In this document: piece after piece, positions 53,596 through 63,865 of the stretch | Numbering within the stretch: position 1 is the first letter of the stretch | Layout: each line of letters opens with the position of its first letter | Source of the DNA: Schistocerca nitens | Taxonomy: Eukaryota > Arthropoda > Insecta > Orthoptera > Acrididae | Assembly: GCF_023898315.1 (NCBI RefSeq) | Contig: NC_064619.1 | Location: forward strand, 342,879,150 to 342,943,149 | DNA: 64,000 nucleotides | Reading direction: 5' to 3' | Made by a program: the position numbers and the translations under genes | The notes under the pieces: generated by a model | What the model was told of the DNA's origin: nothing | Database searches by the model: none | The model's input: the letters and a program-made list of their open reading frames with translations, nothing else

Positions 53596-53749
53596 GTTCG
53601 CTATTCCACATACATGATCATGTCAAGTCTTATAAAACTGACATGCTGTAAGCTTTTGTCAAGTGAGTAGGGTGCAGCTTGTCAGGCGCCACCATGCTTA
53701 TAAAGAGAGTCAAGAACCAAAAATAATCTTCACACCTCAGAGAGCTCGT

Positions 53750-54035
53750 CAAGGCTCTCGAGTAAGCACTGTCCGCACAGGAGAATTTGAAGGCAAGAAG
53801 GAAGATTGGTGTTCAGTGTGTCGTTGACAACAAGATCATTAGATCCGAAGCACGAGTGCAGAATGGGGAAGAGTGGGGAACGAAATCGACAGTGCCCTGG
53901 AACCAACCCTTCATTCACCTTAAGCATTTAGGGATGCCACAGGAAACCTGTACCTGGAAGCGATTTTAGCCGACGTCCTCCTGAATACTATTCCAGCTTC
54001 TTATTAATGTGCCACTTCGCTCGTTAGTAGAATTT
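53750..54035 (-). mobile_element. SINE family C, degenerate copy
   Basis: Matches family C in TTGGTGTTCAGTGTGTCGTTGAC, seen here over 53807-53829, GGAAGAGTGGGGAACGAAAT, and the head region CACTTCGCTCG at the right. Many substitutions; no clear target duplication. Confidence 0.65.
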
Positions 54036-54169
54036 GAGAAGTGGATGTTGGATCGTGAGAAGGAAGGTGGATCAGTAAGCACCCATCTACTTCCCAGTGA
54101 AAGGAATACTTCGACAAATGCAGTGGAGAGAGTACTTGCGGATCAGCAATTACGGCTCTACCATAAACA

Positions 54170-54640
54170 ATGTAAACACGAAGTCCGGTTCTGTAAAGGG
54201 ACTTTGAAACGCAGCACAGCAGTGCTGAACTTCCAAAGCTTTGCATTGCTCACGGATGAGGCCTCGTCAAGGGTGATGGAAATCCATACGCCACTAACAC
54301 GCCAGGTCACCAGCAATAATCCTCCACCTACTTGTGGATTATGCCAGACCAACTAATGTCAACGTATTTGGTGTCATCCCGTTATAAAGCCCTACAGTTT
54401 GTTCCCTGGATATGGACTGCCACATTTGGAGATTCTGCAACTTGGTAACTGCCGCAAGACAGTGTGATTTCAACACGATCGTGGATCATTTCGCTTTGAT
54501 ATTAATGTCGAAAAGCACCTGTACAATAGACACACTCGCCGTTCAGTTGTATGGCAAGATCCTGTGCTACACCGAGGGTGATCTTCAGAGCTTACTTCTA
54601 TGTGTTTTTTTTTCGTACGGTGTTACATAAAGTTGCTTGG
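54170..54640 (+). pseudogene. Possible transposase fossil (weak)
   Basis: One frame has LTDEASSRVMEIHTPL (54248-54295), similar to the TDEA.F motif around the first catalytic acid of DUF4817-type transposases. About 200 bp further, another frame reads CDFNTIVDHFALILMS where a second-acid motif (F.HDGAP.HFA) would be expected. Spacing and order fit, but the similarity is slight and could be chance. Confidence 0.25.
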
Positions 54641-55734
54641 CGATGAAACGTTCGTAGAAACTGAAGTGGAGTTGATCGGAATGATCTTAACTGCCTGTGT
54701 CATTGTAAAACAGGCATTTTTGAGGGATAGAGGAAAAATTTTACTCATCATTGTAATTCGCGCACTAAGTTTATCGGACGTCATTTTGGACAGGGGCTAG
54801 AGCCTTAGTTGCTACTATAAGGAGCAAGTTGTATGAACAAGGAAAATTAAATCTCCATTTCCGACCATTACTCCCTTATCTCAAAATATCAAGTTTAGTA
54901 TATAAACTATGAGAAATGAAGTCTGTCTATTATGCAAAAAACTTATCTCTATTTTCTTTTGCTCAAACATGTATATCACATTCGAGTCACCTTCAATTGG
55001 TACTTTTATTCATGTCTGTAAAGTACAAATATATGTTAAGTAATAATTACTGTAAATGAAAATTTAGCTTAAAACATGTTGTGTTTTTTGTTATTACCTT
55101 ACAAGAGAGATAGCGCGGGTTGCGATCGTAATTGCAACACAGTTTTGGTTTGCATGTAAAAGCTTTACATGAACAGTACAAATATGCGCATAATATTTGC
55201 CGTCGACAGTTACACTGTACTTGACATTCATCCTCATGCTGAGGCCGTCCGAACGAAAAACATGGTGCATACATTCAAGACGAGCGCTCCTTGGCGCACA
55301 CCTTGCATTCAGCCACTTAGTGCACTATTCTTCCGACGGTTCAAAAGTGTGCCGACTCGGATTGAAGATCACAATATCCTTAACGACCAATCACACCATT
55401 GTCGGCGGATTTAATTTCGTTGCTGACCTCTATTCTACACAATCAGGTCCGTTCTGCAGTCTTCGCAGACTCCGTTCGGTATTCCTGGTCTGTAGCTGGA
55501 TATTCTGATATCCGATCAGAGAGATTTGAAATACTACCCGAAAGTATTTCTAGAGTTCAAACGCAGTGTGACTGGGAAGACTACTTCGTGCAGCTTCTGC
55601 CGTGATAAGCAACTCTGCTTCCGGCATTTTATACTCTGTGGTCATGTTCATCCTCGTAAACTTTTGACAATAGTACCAACAACACATTTTTTTTAAGTCG
55701 GCAACCGAACACTGCAGCGGAGTGTGCGCTGAAA
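54641..55734. other. Unassigned stretch containing a cysteine-rich minus-strand frame
   Basis: The frame 55274-55047 (minus, 75 codons) has 12 cysteines in clusters (CQVQCNCRRQILCAYLYCSC, then CKPKLCCNY). This recalls cysteine-rich CXC-type DNA-binding motifs. It has no neighbour that would make a gene model. The outer edge of the foldback element below may begin near 55715. Confidence 0.3.
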
Positions 55735-56166
55735 TGAAACTTCCTGGCAGATTAAAACTGTGTGCTGGACCGATACTCGAACTCGGCACCTTCGCCTTTC
55801 GCGTGCAAATGCTCTACCAACTCAGCTACCCAAGCACGACTCACACCCACTCCTCACAGCTTTACTTCTGCCAGTACCTCGTCTCCTGCCTTCCAAACTT
55901 TGCAGAAGCTGTGCCCCCAGGCTGTGGCTAAGACATGTCTCCGCAATACCCTTTCTTTCAGGAGTGCTAGTTCTGTAAGGTTCGCAGGAGAGCTTCTGTA
56001 GAGTTTGGAAAGTGGGATACGAGGTACTGGCAGCAGTAAAGCTGTGAGTAAGGAGCGTGAGTCGTGCTTGGGTAGCTCAGTTGGTAGACCACTTGCCAGC
56101 AAAAGGCAAAGGTCCTGAGTTCGAGTCTCGGTCCGGCACACAGTTGTAATCTGCCACGAAGTTTCA
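55735..56166. mobile_element. Foldback element F4 with divergent tRNA-like modules
   Basis: Arms of about 165 bp (55735-55900 and 56004-56166) are inverted copies: TGAAACTTCCTGGCAGATTA at the left, TAATCTGCCACGAAGTTTCA at the right. Each carries a good tRNA-like module: right arm plus strand GGGTAGCTCAGTTGGTAGAC, an anticodon-like arm TTGCC...GGCAA, then TGAGTTCGAGTCTCGG (56070-56135). The left arm has the same on the minus strand (about 55772-55842). The modules point outward. No target duplication is clear, and the left end may extend to about 55715. Confidence 0.75.
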
Positions 56167-56698
56167 GTTGTTGCATTGTTACTCCGCACCGAACTTGTTA
56201 TTCTTACCGACTTCTCTCCCTTGGAATACAGAGTTCGCGATGAGTGCATTTCTTACCGTATATCACTTTGATCGTATTACATATCTGTATACGTATATGT
56301 AAGTACATTACCAAGAGGGACACAGTTTACGATGACTACTATTACGAAGGTCATGATATGTTAGGTATCGTTCACTGTCAGCGGATATCGCGTCTTTGTA
56401 GCTATGGCGATGGGACTTATACATTTTTGTTATCAACAACTCAAACATATTCATGCAAACCACAACTCAATTGTAATTGGCATCGCAGCATGCGAAAACT
56501 CACTTGTTAGTCTCAAAGATGCTAGGTTCTGCAGAATCCTCTTTGCATTATTAGGTAAGTAATGTGTAAACGTGATTTTGTTGAGCTAAAATATTTTTAA
56601 AGTTATGGTAAGAAAAACATCCCCAAAACACTATACATACACATCCGACCTGAACTACGCCCTCGACACACTGCAAGTAGAAAACTCCATTGGCATGA
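56167..56698. other. Unassigned stretch
   Basis: No family recognised. A short plus-strand segment at about 56455-56510 (TCATGCAAACCACAACTCAA) resembles the minus-strand cysteine-rich segment at about 55095-55160, suggesting a decayed inverted pair. Confidence 0.35.
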
Positions 56699-56700
56699 TA

Positions 56701-58110
56701 CACTCCTGGAAATTGAAATAAGAACACCGTGAATTCATTGTCCCAGGAAGGGGAAACTTTATTGACACATTCCTGGGGTCAGATACATCACATGATCACA
56801 CTGACAGAACCACAGGCACATAGACACAGGCAACAGAGCATGCACAATATCGGCACTAGTACAGTGTATATCCACCTTTCGCAGCAATGCAGGCTGCTAT
56901 TCTCCCATGGAGACGATCGTAGAGATGCTGGATGTAGTCCTGTGGAACGGCTTGCCATGCCATTTCCACCTGGCGCCTCAGTTGGACCAGCGTTCGTGCT
57001 GGACGTGCAGACCGCGTGAGACGACGCTTCATCCAGTCCCAAACATGCTCAATGGGGGACAGATCCGGAGATCTTGCTGGCCAGGGTAGTTGACTTACAC
57101 CTTCTAGAGCTCGTTGGGTGGCACGGGATACATGCGGACGTGCATTGTCCTGTTGGAACAGCAAGTTCCCTTGCCGGTCTAGGAATGGTAGAACGATGGG
57201 TTCGATGACGGTTTGGATGTACCGTGCACTATTCAGTGTCCCCTCGACGATCACCAGTGGTGTACGGCCAGTGTAGGAGATCGCTCCCCACACCATGATG
57301 CCGGGTGTTGGCCCTGTGTGCCTCGGTCGTATGCAGTCCTGATTGTGGCGCTCACCTGCACGGCGCCAAACACGCATACGACCATCATTGGCACCAAGGC
57401 AGAAGCGACTCTCATCGCTGAAGACGACACGTCTCCATTCGTCCCTCCATTCACGCCTGTCGCGACACCACTGGAGGCGGGCTGCACGATGTTGAAGACG
57501 GCCTAACGGTGTGCGGGACCGTAGCCCAGCTTCATGGAGACGGTTGCGAATGGTCCTCGCCGATACCCCAGGAGCAACAGTGTCCCTAATTTGCTGGGAA
57601 GTGGCGGTGCGGTCCCCTACGGCACTGCGTAGGATCCTACGGTCTTGGCGTGCATCCGTGCGTCGCTGCGGTCCGGTCCCAGGTCGACGGGCACGTGCAC
57701 CTTCCGCCGACCACTGGCGACAACATCGATGTACTGTGGAGACCTCACGCCCCACGTGTTGAGCAATTCGGCGGTACGTCCACCCGGCCTCCCGCATGCC
57801 CACTATACGCCCTCGCTCAAAGTCCGTCAACTGCACATACGGTTCACGTCCACGCTGTCGCGGCATGCTACCAGTGTTAAAGACTGCGATGGAGCTCCGT
57901 ATGCCACGGCAAACTGGTTGACACTGACGGCGGCGGTGCACAAATGCTGCGCAGCTAGCGCCATTCGACGGCCAACACCGCGGTTCCTGGTGTGTCCGCT
58001 GTGCCGTGCGTGTGATCATTGCTTGTACAGCCCTCTCGCAGTGTCCGGAGCAAGTATGGTGGGTCTGACACACCGGTGTCAATGTGTTCTTTTTTCCATT
58101 TCCAGGAGTG
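56701..58110 (-). mobile_element. Tc1-type DNA transposon (family T2, copy 2)
   Basis: Same inverted ends as copy 1 (CACTCCTGGAAATTGAAATA and ATTTCCAGGAGTG) with TA at 56699-56700 and 58111-58112. Length 1410 bp. It differs from copy 1 by scattered single bases and one 12-bp deletion at about 57493. Confidence 0.93.
56856..57866 (-). CDS. Tc1-type transposase, open frame with a 4-residue deletion (T2 copy 2)
   Basis: A 336-residue open frame starting MPRQRGREPY, almost identical to the 340-residue product at 21591-22613. The 12-bp difference removes four residues (LPLT) in the linker that otherwise reads RTPLGRLPLTPQHRAARLQW, ahead of the catalytic domain. All three catalytic acids are present with the same 32-residue gap between the second and third. 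Other differences are few, for example WDWMKRR here against WDLTKRR in copy 1; the former looks closer to the usual Tc1 WD.MKRR form. The frame is intact, but the deletion may impair DNA contact or folding. Confidence 0.88.
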   Translation of the reverse strand: MPRQRGREPYVQLTDFERGRIVGMREAGWTYRRIAQHVGREVSTVHRCCRQWSAEGARARRPGTGPQRRTDARQDRRILRSAVGDRTATSQQIRDTVAPGVSARTIRNRLHEAGLRSRTPLGRLQHRAARLQWCRDRREWRDEWRRVVFSDESRFCLGANDGRMRVWRRAGERHNQDCIRPRHTGPTPGIMVWGAISYTGRTPLVIVEGTLNSARYIQTVIEPIVLPFLDRQGNLLFQQDNARPHVSRATQRALEGVSQLPWPARSPDLSPIEHVWDWMKRRLTRSARPARTLVQLRRQVEMAWQAVPQDYIQHLYDRLHGRIAACIAAKGGYTLY

Positions 58111-58112
58111 TA

Positions 58113-58476
58113 TTTTTCCGCTTTCCCCGTGTGTGGTAAAAATCTTCAAGACTACGCCTCTTGAAACACCAAACACTTGATTACGTAAGCAGCCACCATG
58201 CAAGCACCAACCATTTTGCCGTACGTTAGAATTCACTTTGCGCCGACATAAGGCACTCACAACTGCACAGAACACTGTTCTCAACACGACTGGCACTTGC
58301 AACGTATGGAGGACATTGCACAGGAGTCGTTCATGGTAAAATTTAATAGCACAACCTGCAGGCTTGCTAGCGTCTACATTTTTGCCGAAGCATGGACTTC
58401 TTGCGGTGATTCGCTATTTTTGTCCATCCTCTGCACTTTAGTGTGCTGATACTGTGCAACCTACTGCCACGTAAAT
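58113..58476. other. Unassigned stretch between two Tc1 elements
   Basis: No family recognised on either strand. TA dinucleotides at its borders are the flanks of T2 and T1. Confidence 0.35.
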
Positions 58477-58478
58477 TA

Positions 58479-59881
58479 CACTACTGGCCATTAAAATTGC
58501 TACACCAGGAAGATGTGCTACAAACGCGAAATTTAACCGACAGGAAGAAGATGTTATGATATGCAAATGATTAGCTTTTCAGAGCACTCACACAAGGTTG
58601 GCGCCGGTGGCGACACCTACAACGTGCTGACATGAGGAAAGTTTCCAATCGATTTCTCATGCACAAACAGCAGTTGACCGGTGTTGCCTGGTGAAACGCT
58701 GTTGTGATGCCTCGTGTAAGGAGGAGAAATGCGTACCATCACGTTTCCGACTTTGATAAAGGTCGAATTGTAGCCTATCGCGATTGTGGTTTATCGTATC
58801 GCGACATCGCTCCTCTCGTTCGTCGAGATCCAATGGCTGTTAGCAGAATGTGGAATCGGTGGGCTCAGGAGGTAATACGGAACGCCGTGCTGGATCCCAA
58901 CGGCCTCGTATCACTAGCGTTCGAGATGACAGGCATCTTATCCGCATGGCTGTAACGGATCGTGCAGCCACGTCTCGATCCATGAGTCAACAGATGGAGA
59001 TGTTTTCAAGTCAACAACCATCTGCACGAACAGTTCGACGACGTTTGCATCAGCATGGACTATCAGCTCGGAGACCATGGCTGCGGTTACCCTTGACGCC
59101 GCATCACAGGCAGGAGCGCCTGCGATGGTGTACTCAACGACGAACCTGGGTGCACGAATGGCAAAACGTCATTTTTTCGGATGAATCCCTGTTCTGTTTA
59201 CAGCATCATGATGGCCGCATCCGTGTTTGGCGACATCGCAGTGAACGCACATTGGAAGCATGTATTCGTCATCGTCATACTGGCGCATCACCCGGCGTGA
59301 TGGTATGAGGTTTAACTGGTTACACGTCTCGGTCACCTCTGGTTCACATTGACGGCACTTGGAACAGTGGACATTATATTTCAGATGTGTTACGACCCAT
59401 GGCTCTACCCTTCATTCGATCCCTGCGAAACCCTACATTTCAGCAGGATAATGCACAACCGCATGTTGCAGGTCCTGTACGGGCCTTTCTGGATACAGAA
59501 AATTTTCGACTGCTGCCCTGGTCAGCACATTCTCCAGATCTCTCACCAATTGCAAAAGTCTGGTCAATGGTGGCCGAGTAACTGGCTCGTCACAATACGC
59601 CAGTCACTACTCTTGATGAACTGTGGTATCGTGTTGAAGCTGCATGGGCAGCTGTGCCTGTACACGCCATCCAAGCTCTGTTTGACTCAATGCCCAGGGG
59701 AATCAAGGCCTTTATTGCAGCCAGAGTTTGTTGTTCTGGGTACTGATTTCTCAGGATCTATGCACCCAAACTGCGTGAAAATGTAATCACATGTCAGTTC
59801 TAGTATAATATATTTGCCCAATGAATACCCGTTTATCACCTGCATTTCTTCTTGGTGTAGCAATTTTAATGGCCAGTAGTG
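58479..59881 (+). mobile_element. Tc1-type DNA transposon, inactive (family T1, copy 2)
   Basis: Ends CACTACTGGCCATTAAAATT and AATTTTAATGGCCAGTAGTG are perfect inverted repeats, with TA at 58477-58478 and 59882-59883. About 1.4 kb. Better preserved than copy 1 at 1622-3004. Confidence 0.93.
58704..59720 (+). pseudogene. Broken Tc1 transposase of T1 copy 2
   Basis: Frame 1 (58704-58880) gives the start MMPRVRRRNAYHHVSDFDKG and the first HTH (YRDCGLSYRDIAPLVRRDPM). A frameshift near 58870 moves to the 58850-59308 frame with the second HTH (SARTVRRRLHQHGLSARRPW) and the first catalytic motif FSDESLF. A TGA at 59306-59308 replaces the tryptophan of VMVWG. The next piece (59387-59581) has TFQQDNAQPHVAGPVRAFLD (second acid) and SPDLSPIAKVW, where the third acid E has become A. 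Spacing from the second acid to that position is 34, the classical Tc1 value. At least three independent lesions make it dead. Confidence 0.87.
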
Positions 59882-59883
59882 TA

Positions 59884-60384
59884 CACTTAACTGGGAGGAA
59901 TTGCGTCAGCCGCATAGTGTCGAATCGACGTCTTATCCCAGTTCAACAGCATCTACAGCGCCTCAAAGAGGCTAGTGTGCTCTCTCAGTGTTGTGACTAA
60001 TACTCTGTTCGGTTAGATTATCTCTGCAAGAAGTAAATGAGTCACCACAACAGAGCCGTTCGGGGAAAAGTTTCGTTTGTCGTGTTAAACAAATGCGGGG
60101 GACGTTACAGGGAAGGCAAGCTGGCAGCCGCGGCGATGAGATGCAGCCGTGCGGCGGCGATTGCTCAGGTGTCGCGGCAGCAGCCATCCCGGAAGTGGCG
60201 GCAGGTGGTGCGCCCCGGCTGCGCAGCCGTCGCTGCAGACTCTGCTCGCGAACCGCCGGCGGCTGTGTCAGCAGCCCTCCCACAATCCTCCACCTCCTCC
60301 CACGTTCCAGCACCGCCGCACACACCAGGCGTAATCCTAGGCGACAACATCACTGCAACAGTATCAACATCCCGTATTGTAGCT
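59884..60384. other. Unassigned stretch with a GC-rich patch (about 60085-60330)
   Basis: CpG- and GC-rich for about 250 bp, with frames open on both strands (60037-60438 plus, 59972-60325 minus). Nothing recognisable as a protein family. Similar in character to the patches at 1240-1560 and 31240-31620. Confidence 0.35.
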
Positions 60385-60399
60385 GCAATGAGGTCCACA

Positions 60400-60571
60400 A
60401 AAAATGGTTCAAATGGCTCTGAGCACTATGGGACTTAACATCTATGGTCATCAGTCCCCTAGAACTTAGAACTACTTAAACCTAACTAACCTAAGGACAT
60501 CACACAACACCCAGCCATCACAAGGCAGAGAAAATCCCTGACCCCGCCGGGAATCGAACCCGGGAACCCGG
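60400..60571 (-). mobile_element. SINE variant A2: family A body with a different tRNA head
   Basis: The tail and body are family A up to CCTAAGGACATCACAC. The head is unrelated, with B box on the minus strand GGGTTCGATTCCCGGCGGGG, then TCAGGGATTTTCTCTGCC. An exact 15-bp duplication GCAATGAGGTCCACA flanks it (60385-60399 and 60572-60586), so it moved as one unit. Its 5' end lacks a recognisable A box. Confidence 0.85.
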
Positions 60572-60586
60572 GCAATGAGGTCCACA

Positions 60587-60944
60587 GTCAAAACAAGTTT
60601 CTGAAAGACAACACTCAGCAGCACGATTTGTCCACAGCCTAACATGTAAAGTCGCAACACTGCTGCTCATTTTTGTTACACACTGCGACACCAGCGCTCC
60701 AAGCGGCCACCAAGCAACACTTCTGAGCACAATATCTGACGAGTGCGAATAGTATATTGATTTGTAACATAGTTTTTGCAATGCAATGCGTATGTAGTGC
60801 CGTAAAAACGACAATAAGTAAAAAATTAAAATACATTTGGGTCATTTAGGTTTCGTAAGGACTCTGGGAAGTGTGAAATGGTATATCGCAGAGCAGTTTA
60901 TTTACGATTCTCTTTTCACACGCAGATATTTATTGAAGAATGTC
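60587..60944. other. Unassigned stretch
   Basis: Nothing recognised on either strand. Confidence 0.35.
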
Positions 60945-61790
60945 GTTTTCTTTTAAGAACAGAAAAATAGATAGTAGAAGAACTAATCGACAACGTGAAG
61001 TTTTCAAAAAGGAGAAACTCCGAACTCTGTTTTATTTGGGCAATAAAAGCCAGCCGCTGTGGCCGAGCGGTTCTAGGCGCTTCAGTCGGAAACCGCGCGA
61101 CCGCTACAGTTGCACGTTCGAATCCTGCCTCGGGTATGGATGTGTGTGATGTCCCCAGGTTAGTTAGGTTTAAATAGTTCTAAGTGCTACGGGACTGATG
61201 ACCTCAGATGTTGAGGCCCATAGTGCTCAGAGCCATTTCAAATATTTTTTTGGGCAATAAAAGAATTCATTGGTGACAAATGAAGATTTGTAGCAAGGCC
61301 AGATGTCGAACATGGTTGTCCTGCTTGGTAAGCAGAGGCGTTAACCATTTACACCGCCTTGGTGCAATAGTTAGAAACACCTGCACGGACTGCTTAATTA
61401 TGCGTTCCCCCTCAATTTAAATTCCTATATGCCACACACTACAAACATATTGTATGTCCAGCCGAGGGGTCTAGCATAGATATGTTTTCTGTTATTTTGC
61501 GGTGCAGGGGGAGGGGGGGGGGGCTACTTGGGTAGTCCGTGCAGTTCTGTCTACCTGCCAAGCTGGCGTACGTGGTTAACACATCTGTATAATAAGCAGG
61601 AGACTCGGGTTCGACTCCTGGTCTTCGTACAACTTTTCGTTTGTCACCAGAAAATTCTTTCATTGTCCAAATGCGGCACAGATCGGACATTTCTCCTTCC
61701 TAAAGATACTCGATATCTGGCCGAGGGATCAACCACGGGAATGGTGTCTGTTCTTTCGGACTCATTCAGATAACGTGAATTTTTGTTCAT
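60945..61790. mobile_element. Foldback element F5 with divergent tRNA-like modules
   Basis: Arms about 60950-61420 (without the SINE) and 61510-61770 are inverted, diverged copies. AAGAATTCATTGGTGACAAA mirrors TTTGTCACCAGAAAATTCTT, and CCTGCACGGACTGCTTAATT mirrors the complement of GGGTAGTCCGTGCAG. The right arm carries a plus-strand tRNA-like stretch (GGCGTACGTGGTTAACACAT, then GACTCGGGTTCGACTCCTGG, 61563-61622). The left arm carries its counterpart on the minus strand (about 61300-61365). A G run (61509-61522) lies between the arms. Exact ends and target duplication were not established. Confidence 0.6.
61050..61248 (+). mobile_element. SINE family A copy nested in foldback element F5
   Basis: Full length, with a few head substitutions (for example CTACAGTTGCACG for the usual CTACGGTCGCAGG). 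Exact 15-bp duplication TTTGGGCAATAAAAG at 61035-61049 and 61249-61263. Confidence 0.92.
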
Positions 61791-62744
61791 TACACGTTCA
61801 GCCAAACCATTTGTAACGCGCGAAACTTCTGTGGAATGCAACACCTACTTTATGCGTTGTGCCAACTAAGCTACCACAATTGTAGCTAAAGGGAAAACCA
61901 AACAGACGTGATAATAAAACGTAATAAACCTGTTGCTCAACAAACAAGAAATCATTTCCATTACTGTTGCTACGTCTCAGCCACAAATGGAAAGAATGTT
62001 AAACGCTTTCGCTTTTGAAGCAAAAATAGTTATATGTAAAAAAGATATTCGTGCATTGGAAAGTAGAGTGAAGTGTAATAATATGCGAATCATCAGACTC
62101 CTCACAAAATTGTTTGGTGTCAATGAACATGCCTATCATAATGACAGACAACTACAAAAATACATGTTTCTGATGCATGAAATACTAGTTTATATTCTCT
62201 TGATTTCAGCGGTATAATCTGCAATTATTCACATATTCGAAAGCTTATGGCTTTGAATCAGTGAGATTCGGCTGTTTTTATATTTATTTCACAATAATTA
62301 ATATCTCTCGATAATCTACTGTCGTTTCGATCCAAAAACATAATAATTTCATTTGCTAAGAAGAAAGATAATTGAAAACAAACGTTAATCTTACGGCTGC
62401 TTTCTCGTCTCTAGGGTCACTGGTGTTGTTCCAAATGTCAGGTGGTAACAATTTTCACAGCAGTGAGTGTCGTGACTGTATATGTCAGACTGCTAGTCTG
62501 TCGCTAGTTGGATAAAAATATCCTTTTATTTTGGATTCCACACTACCACACAGTTTCGGCCGTGTAAGAGTTCCAGAATGTCTAAAATAAACATCGGAAG
62601 TAACATAGTTAAAATACGAATATAATGATTGACAAAAAAACTGAACCACTCAGAAGGGGTGGAGCAAACAAATGAAAACATAGCGGATTGAGAGGTTGTG
62701 TGAGTTTATTTCAGAGATTACGAAATAGAGACAAATTTACAAAG
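61791..62744. other. Unassigned 0.95-kb stretch
   Basis: AT-rich. The 94-codon plus-strand frame 61933-62217 has no recognisable motif. Nothing else is supported. Confidence 0.35.
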
Positions 62745-63640
62745 AACTTGGCACCACAGCAAAACCTCGCTAATCTGACCTCGAATAGTCTGACTATTCG
62801 CTTAGTCAGACCATTCCATTTCCGGCGTTTCCTTCTATACAGGGGCCGCTGCTACAATCAGGTCCAGACTTGTCGATGACCCATCGTTTGCGATATGGAT
62901 CAGCAGGCAGTTGACCGTTGATAAGTGCGATAGTTCGATCAGTTTCAGTATGAAATCATTGTTCGTTAGCCGGCCGCGGTGGTCTCGCGGTTCTAGGCGC
63001 GCAGTCCGGAACCGTGCGACTGCTACGGTCGCAGGTTCGAATCCTGCCTCGGGCATGGATGTGTGTGATGTTCTTAGGTTAGTTAGGTTTAAGTAGTTCT
63101 AAGTTCTAGGGGACTGATGACCACAGCAGTTGAGTTCCATAGTGCTCAGAGCCATTTGAACCATTGTTCGTTACGCGGTCAATAAGTGTTATTGTCCAGA
63201 CATTTGTTTTATAAATTAGTGTTCTTTTTACATATTAAAGAGTGTAAAACTAAATTATGTCACCAGCTAAAAGTAAATATGTGATGCCCTCTTTACAACC
63301 GGGCATTGAAGCCAGAGACGTAAGTGAGTGGATCAGTACAGCTGACGCTTACCGCACAACGGAAGCAAAATTAACCGACGATCAAATCAGTGAGACTGTA
63401 ACTCGAAAAAGCGATGAAAACGATAAAGATGATGACGGAAACGAAGACAATGAACCTGCGGCTTGTAGTTGCTAAAAATGCTTTTTATACAGCCCTACAA
63501 TTCATAGAACAAAGCTCTATTTCTACCTCAACAGTAGACATTTTGTGGATTACGACGTGGTGGAACTTCTCAGTAACATCAATAATGACGTCTAGTAAGC
63601 AAAACAACATTACAGTCTTTGTTCGTCCTCCATAAGAACA
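62745..63640 (+). pseudogene. Pogo/Tigger-like transposon fossil, internally deleted
   Basis: At 62762-62815, CTCGCTAATCTGACCTCGAA and TATTCGCTTAGTCAGACC resemble the terminal and subterminal sequence of Tigger-type elements (recall). After the SINE, the 63257-63475 frame has DVSEWISTADAYRTTEAKLT, then DDQISETV and an acidic stretch DENDKDDDGNEDNEPA. That is the pattern before the C-terminal end of jerky/CENP-B-related transposases. It shifts frame to AKNAFYTALQFIEQSSI, matching their final A...AL..ALKW.EQQ helix. No HTH or DDE domain remains, so most of the gene is deleted. Confidence 0.5.
62969..63161 (+). mobile_element. SINE family A copy
   Basis: Full body; the head has lost a few bases in the A box (GGTGGTCTCGCGGTTCTAGG). 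Exact 12-bp duplication CATTGTTCGTTA at 62957-62968 and 63162-63173. Confidence 0.92.
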
Positions 63641-63865
63641 GAACATTCTTTATCGTGTGATTTCTTATCCCTTAAGCAGTCAAGTGCAAATCAGTAGCGT
63701 GTCAATAAAGTACTGTAATAAAGTATGTATAGTTGTTAAACATTCACTGACAGCTTCAGTATCTTACCTTACGATACGGAAGTGTTTTACAGCACAGGCA
63801 CTACTGTAAATTACACTTTCGTGTTAGATTTTTCAGTGTGTCATCGTATTCGTTTCGCATTGTTA
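63641..63865. other. Short unassigned spacer
   Basis: Nothing recognised. Confidence 0.3.

Noticed and set aside
56070-56140. Possible genuine tRNA gene in the right arm of F4
   Set aside because: A and B boxes are good, but the acceptor stem does not pair, the anticodon loop lacks the expected U33, and the unit is part of an inverted repeat.
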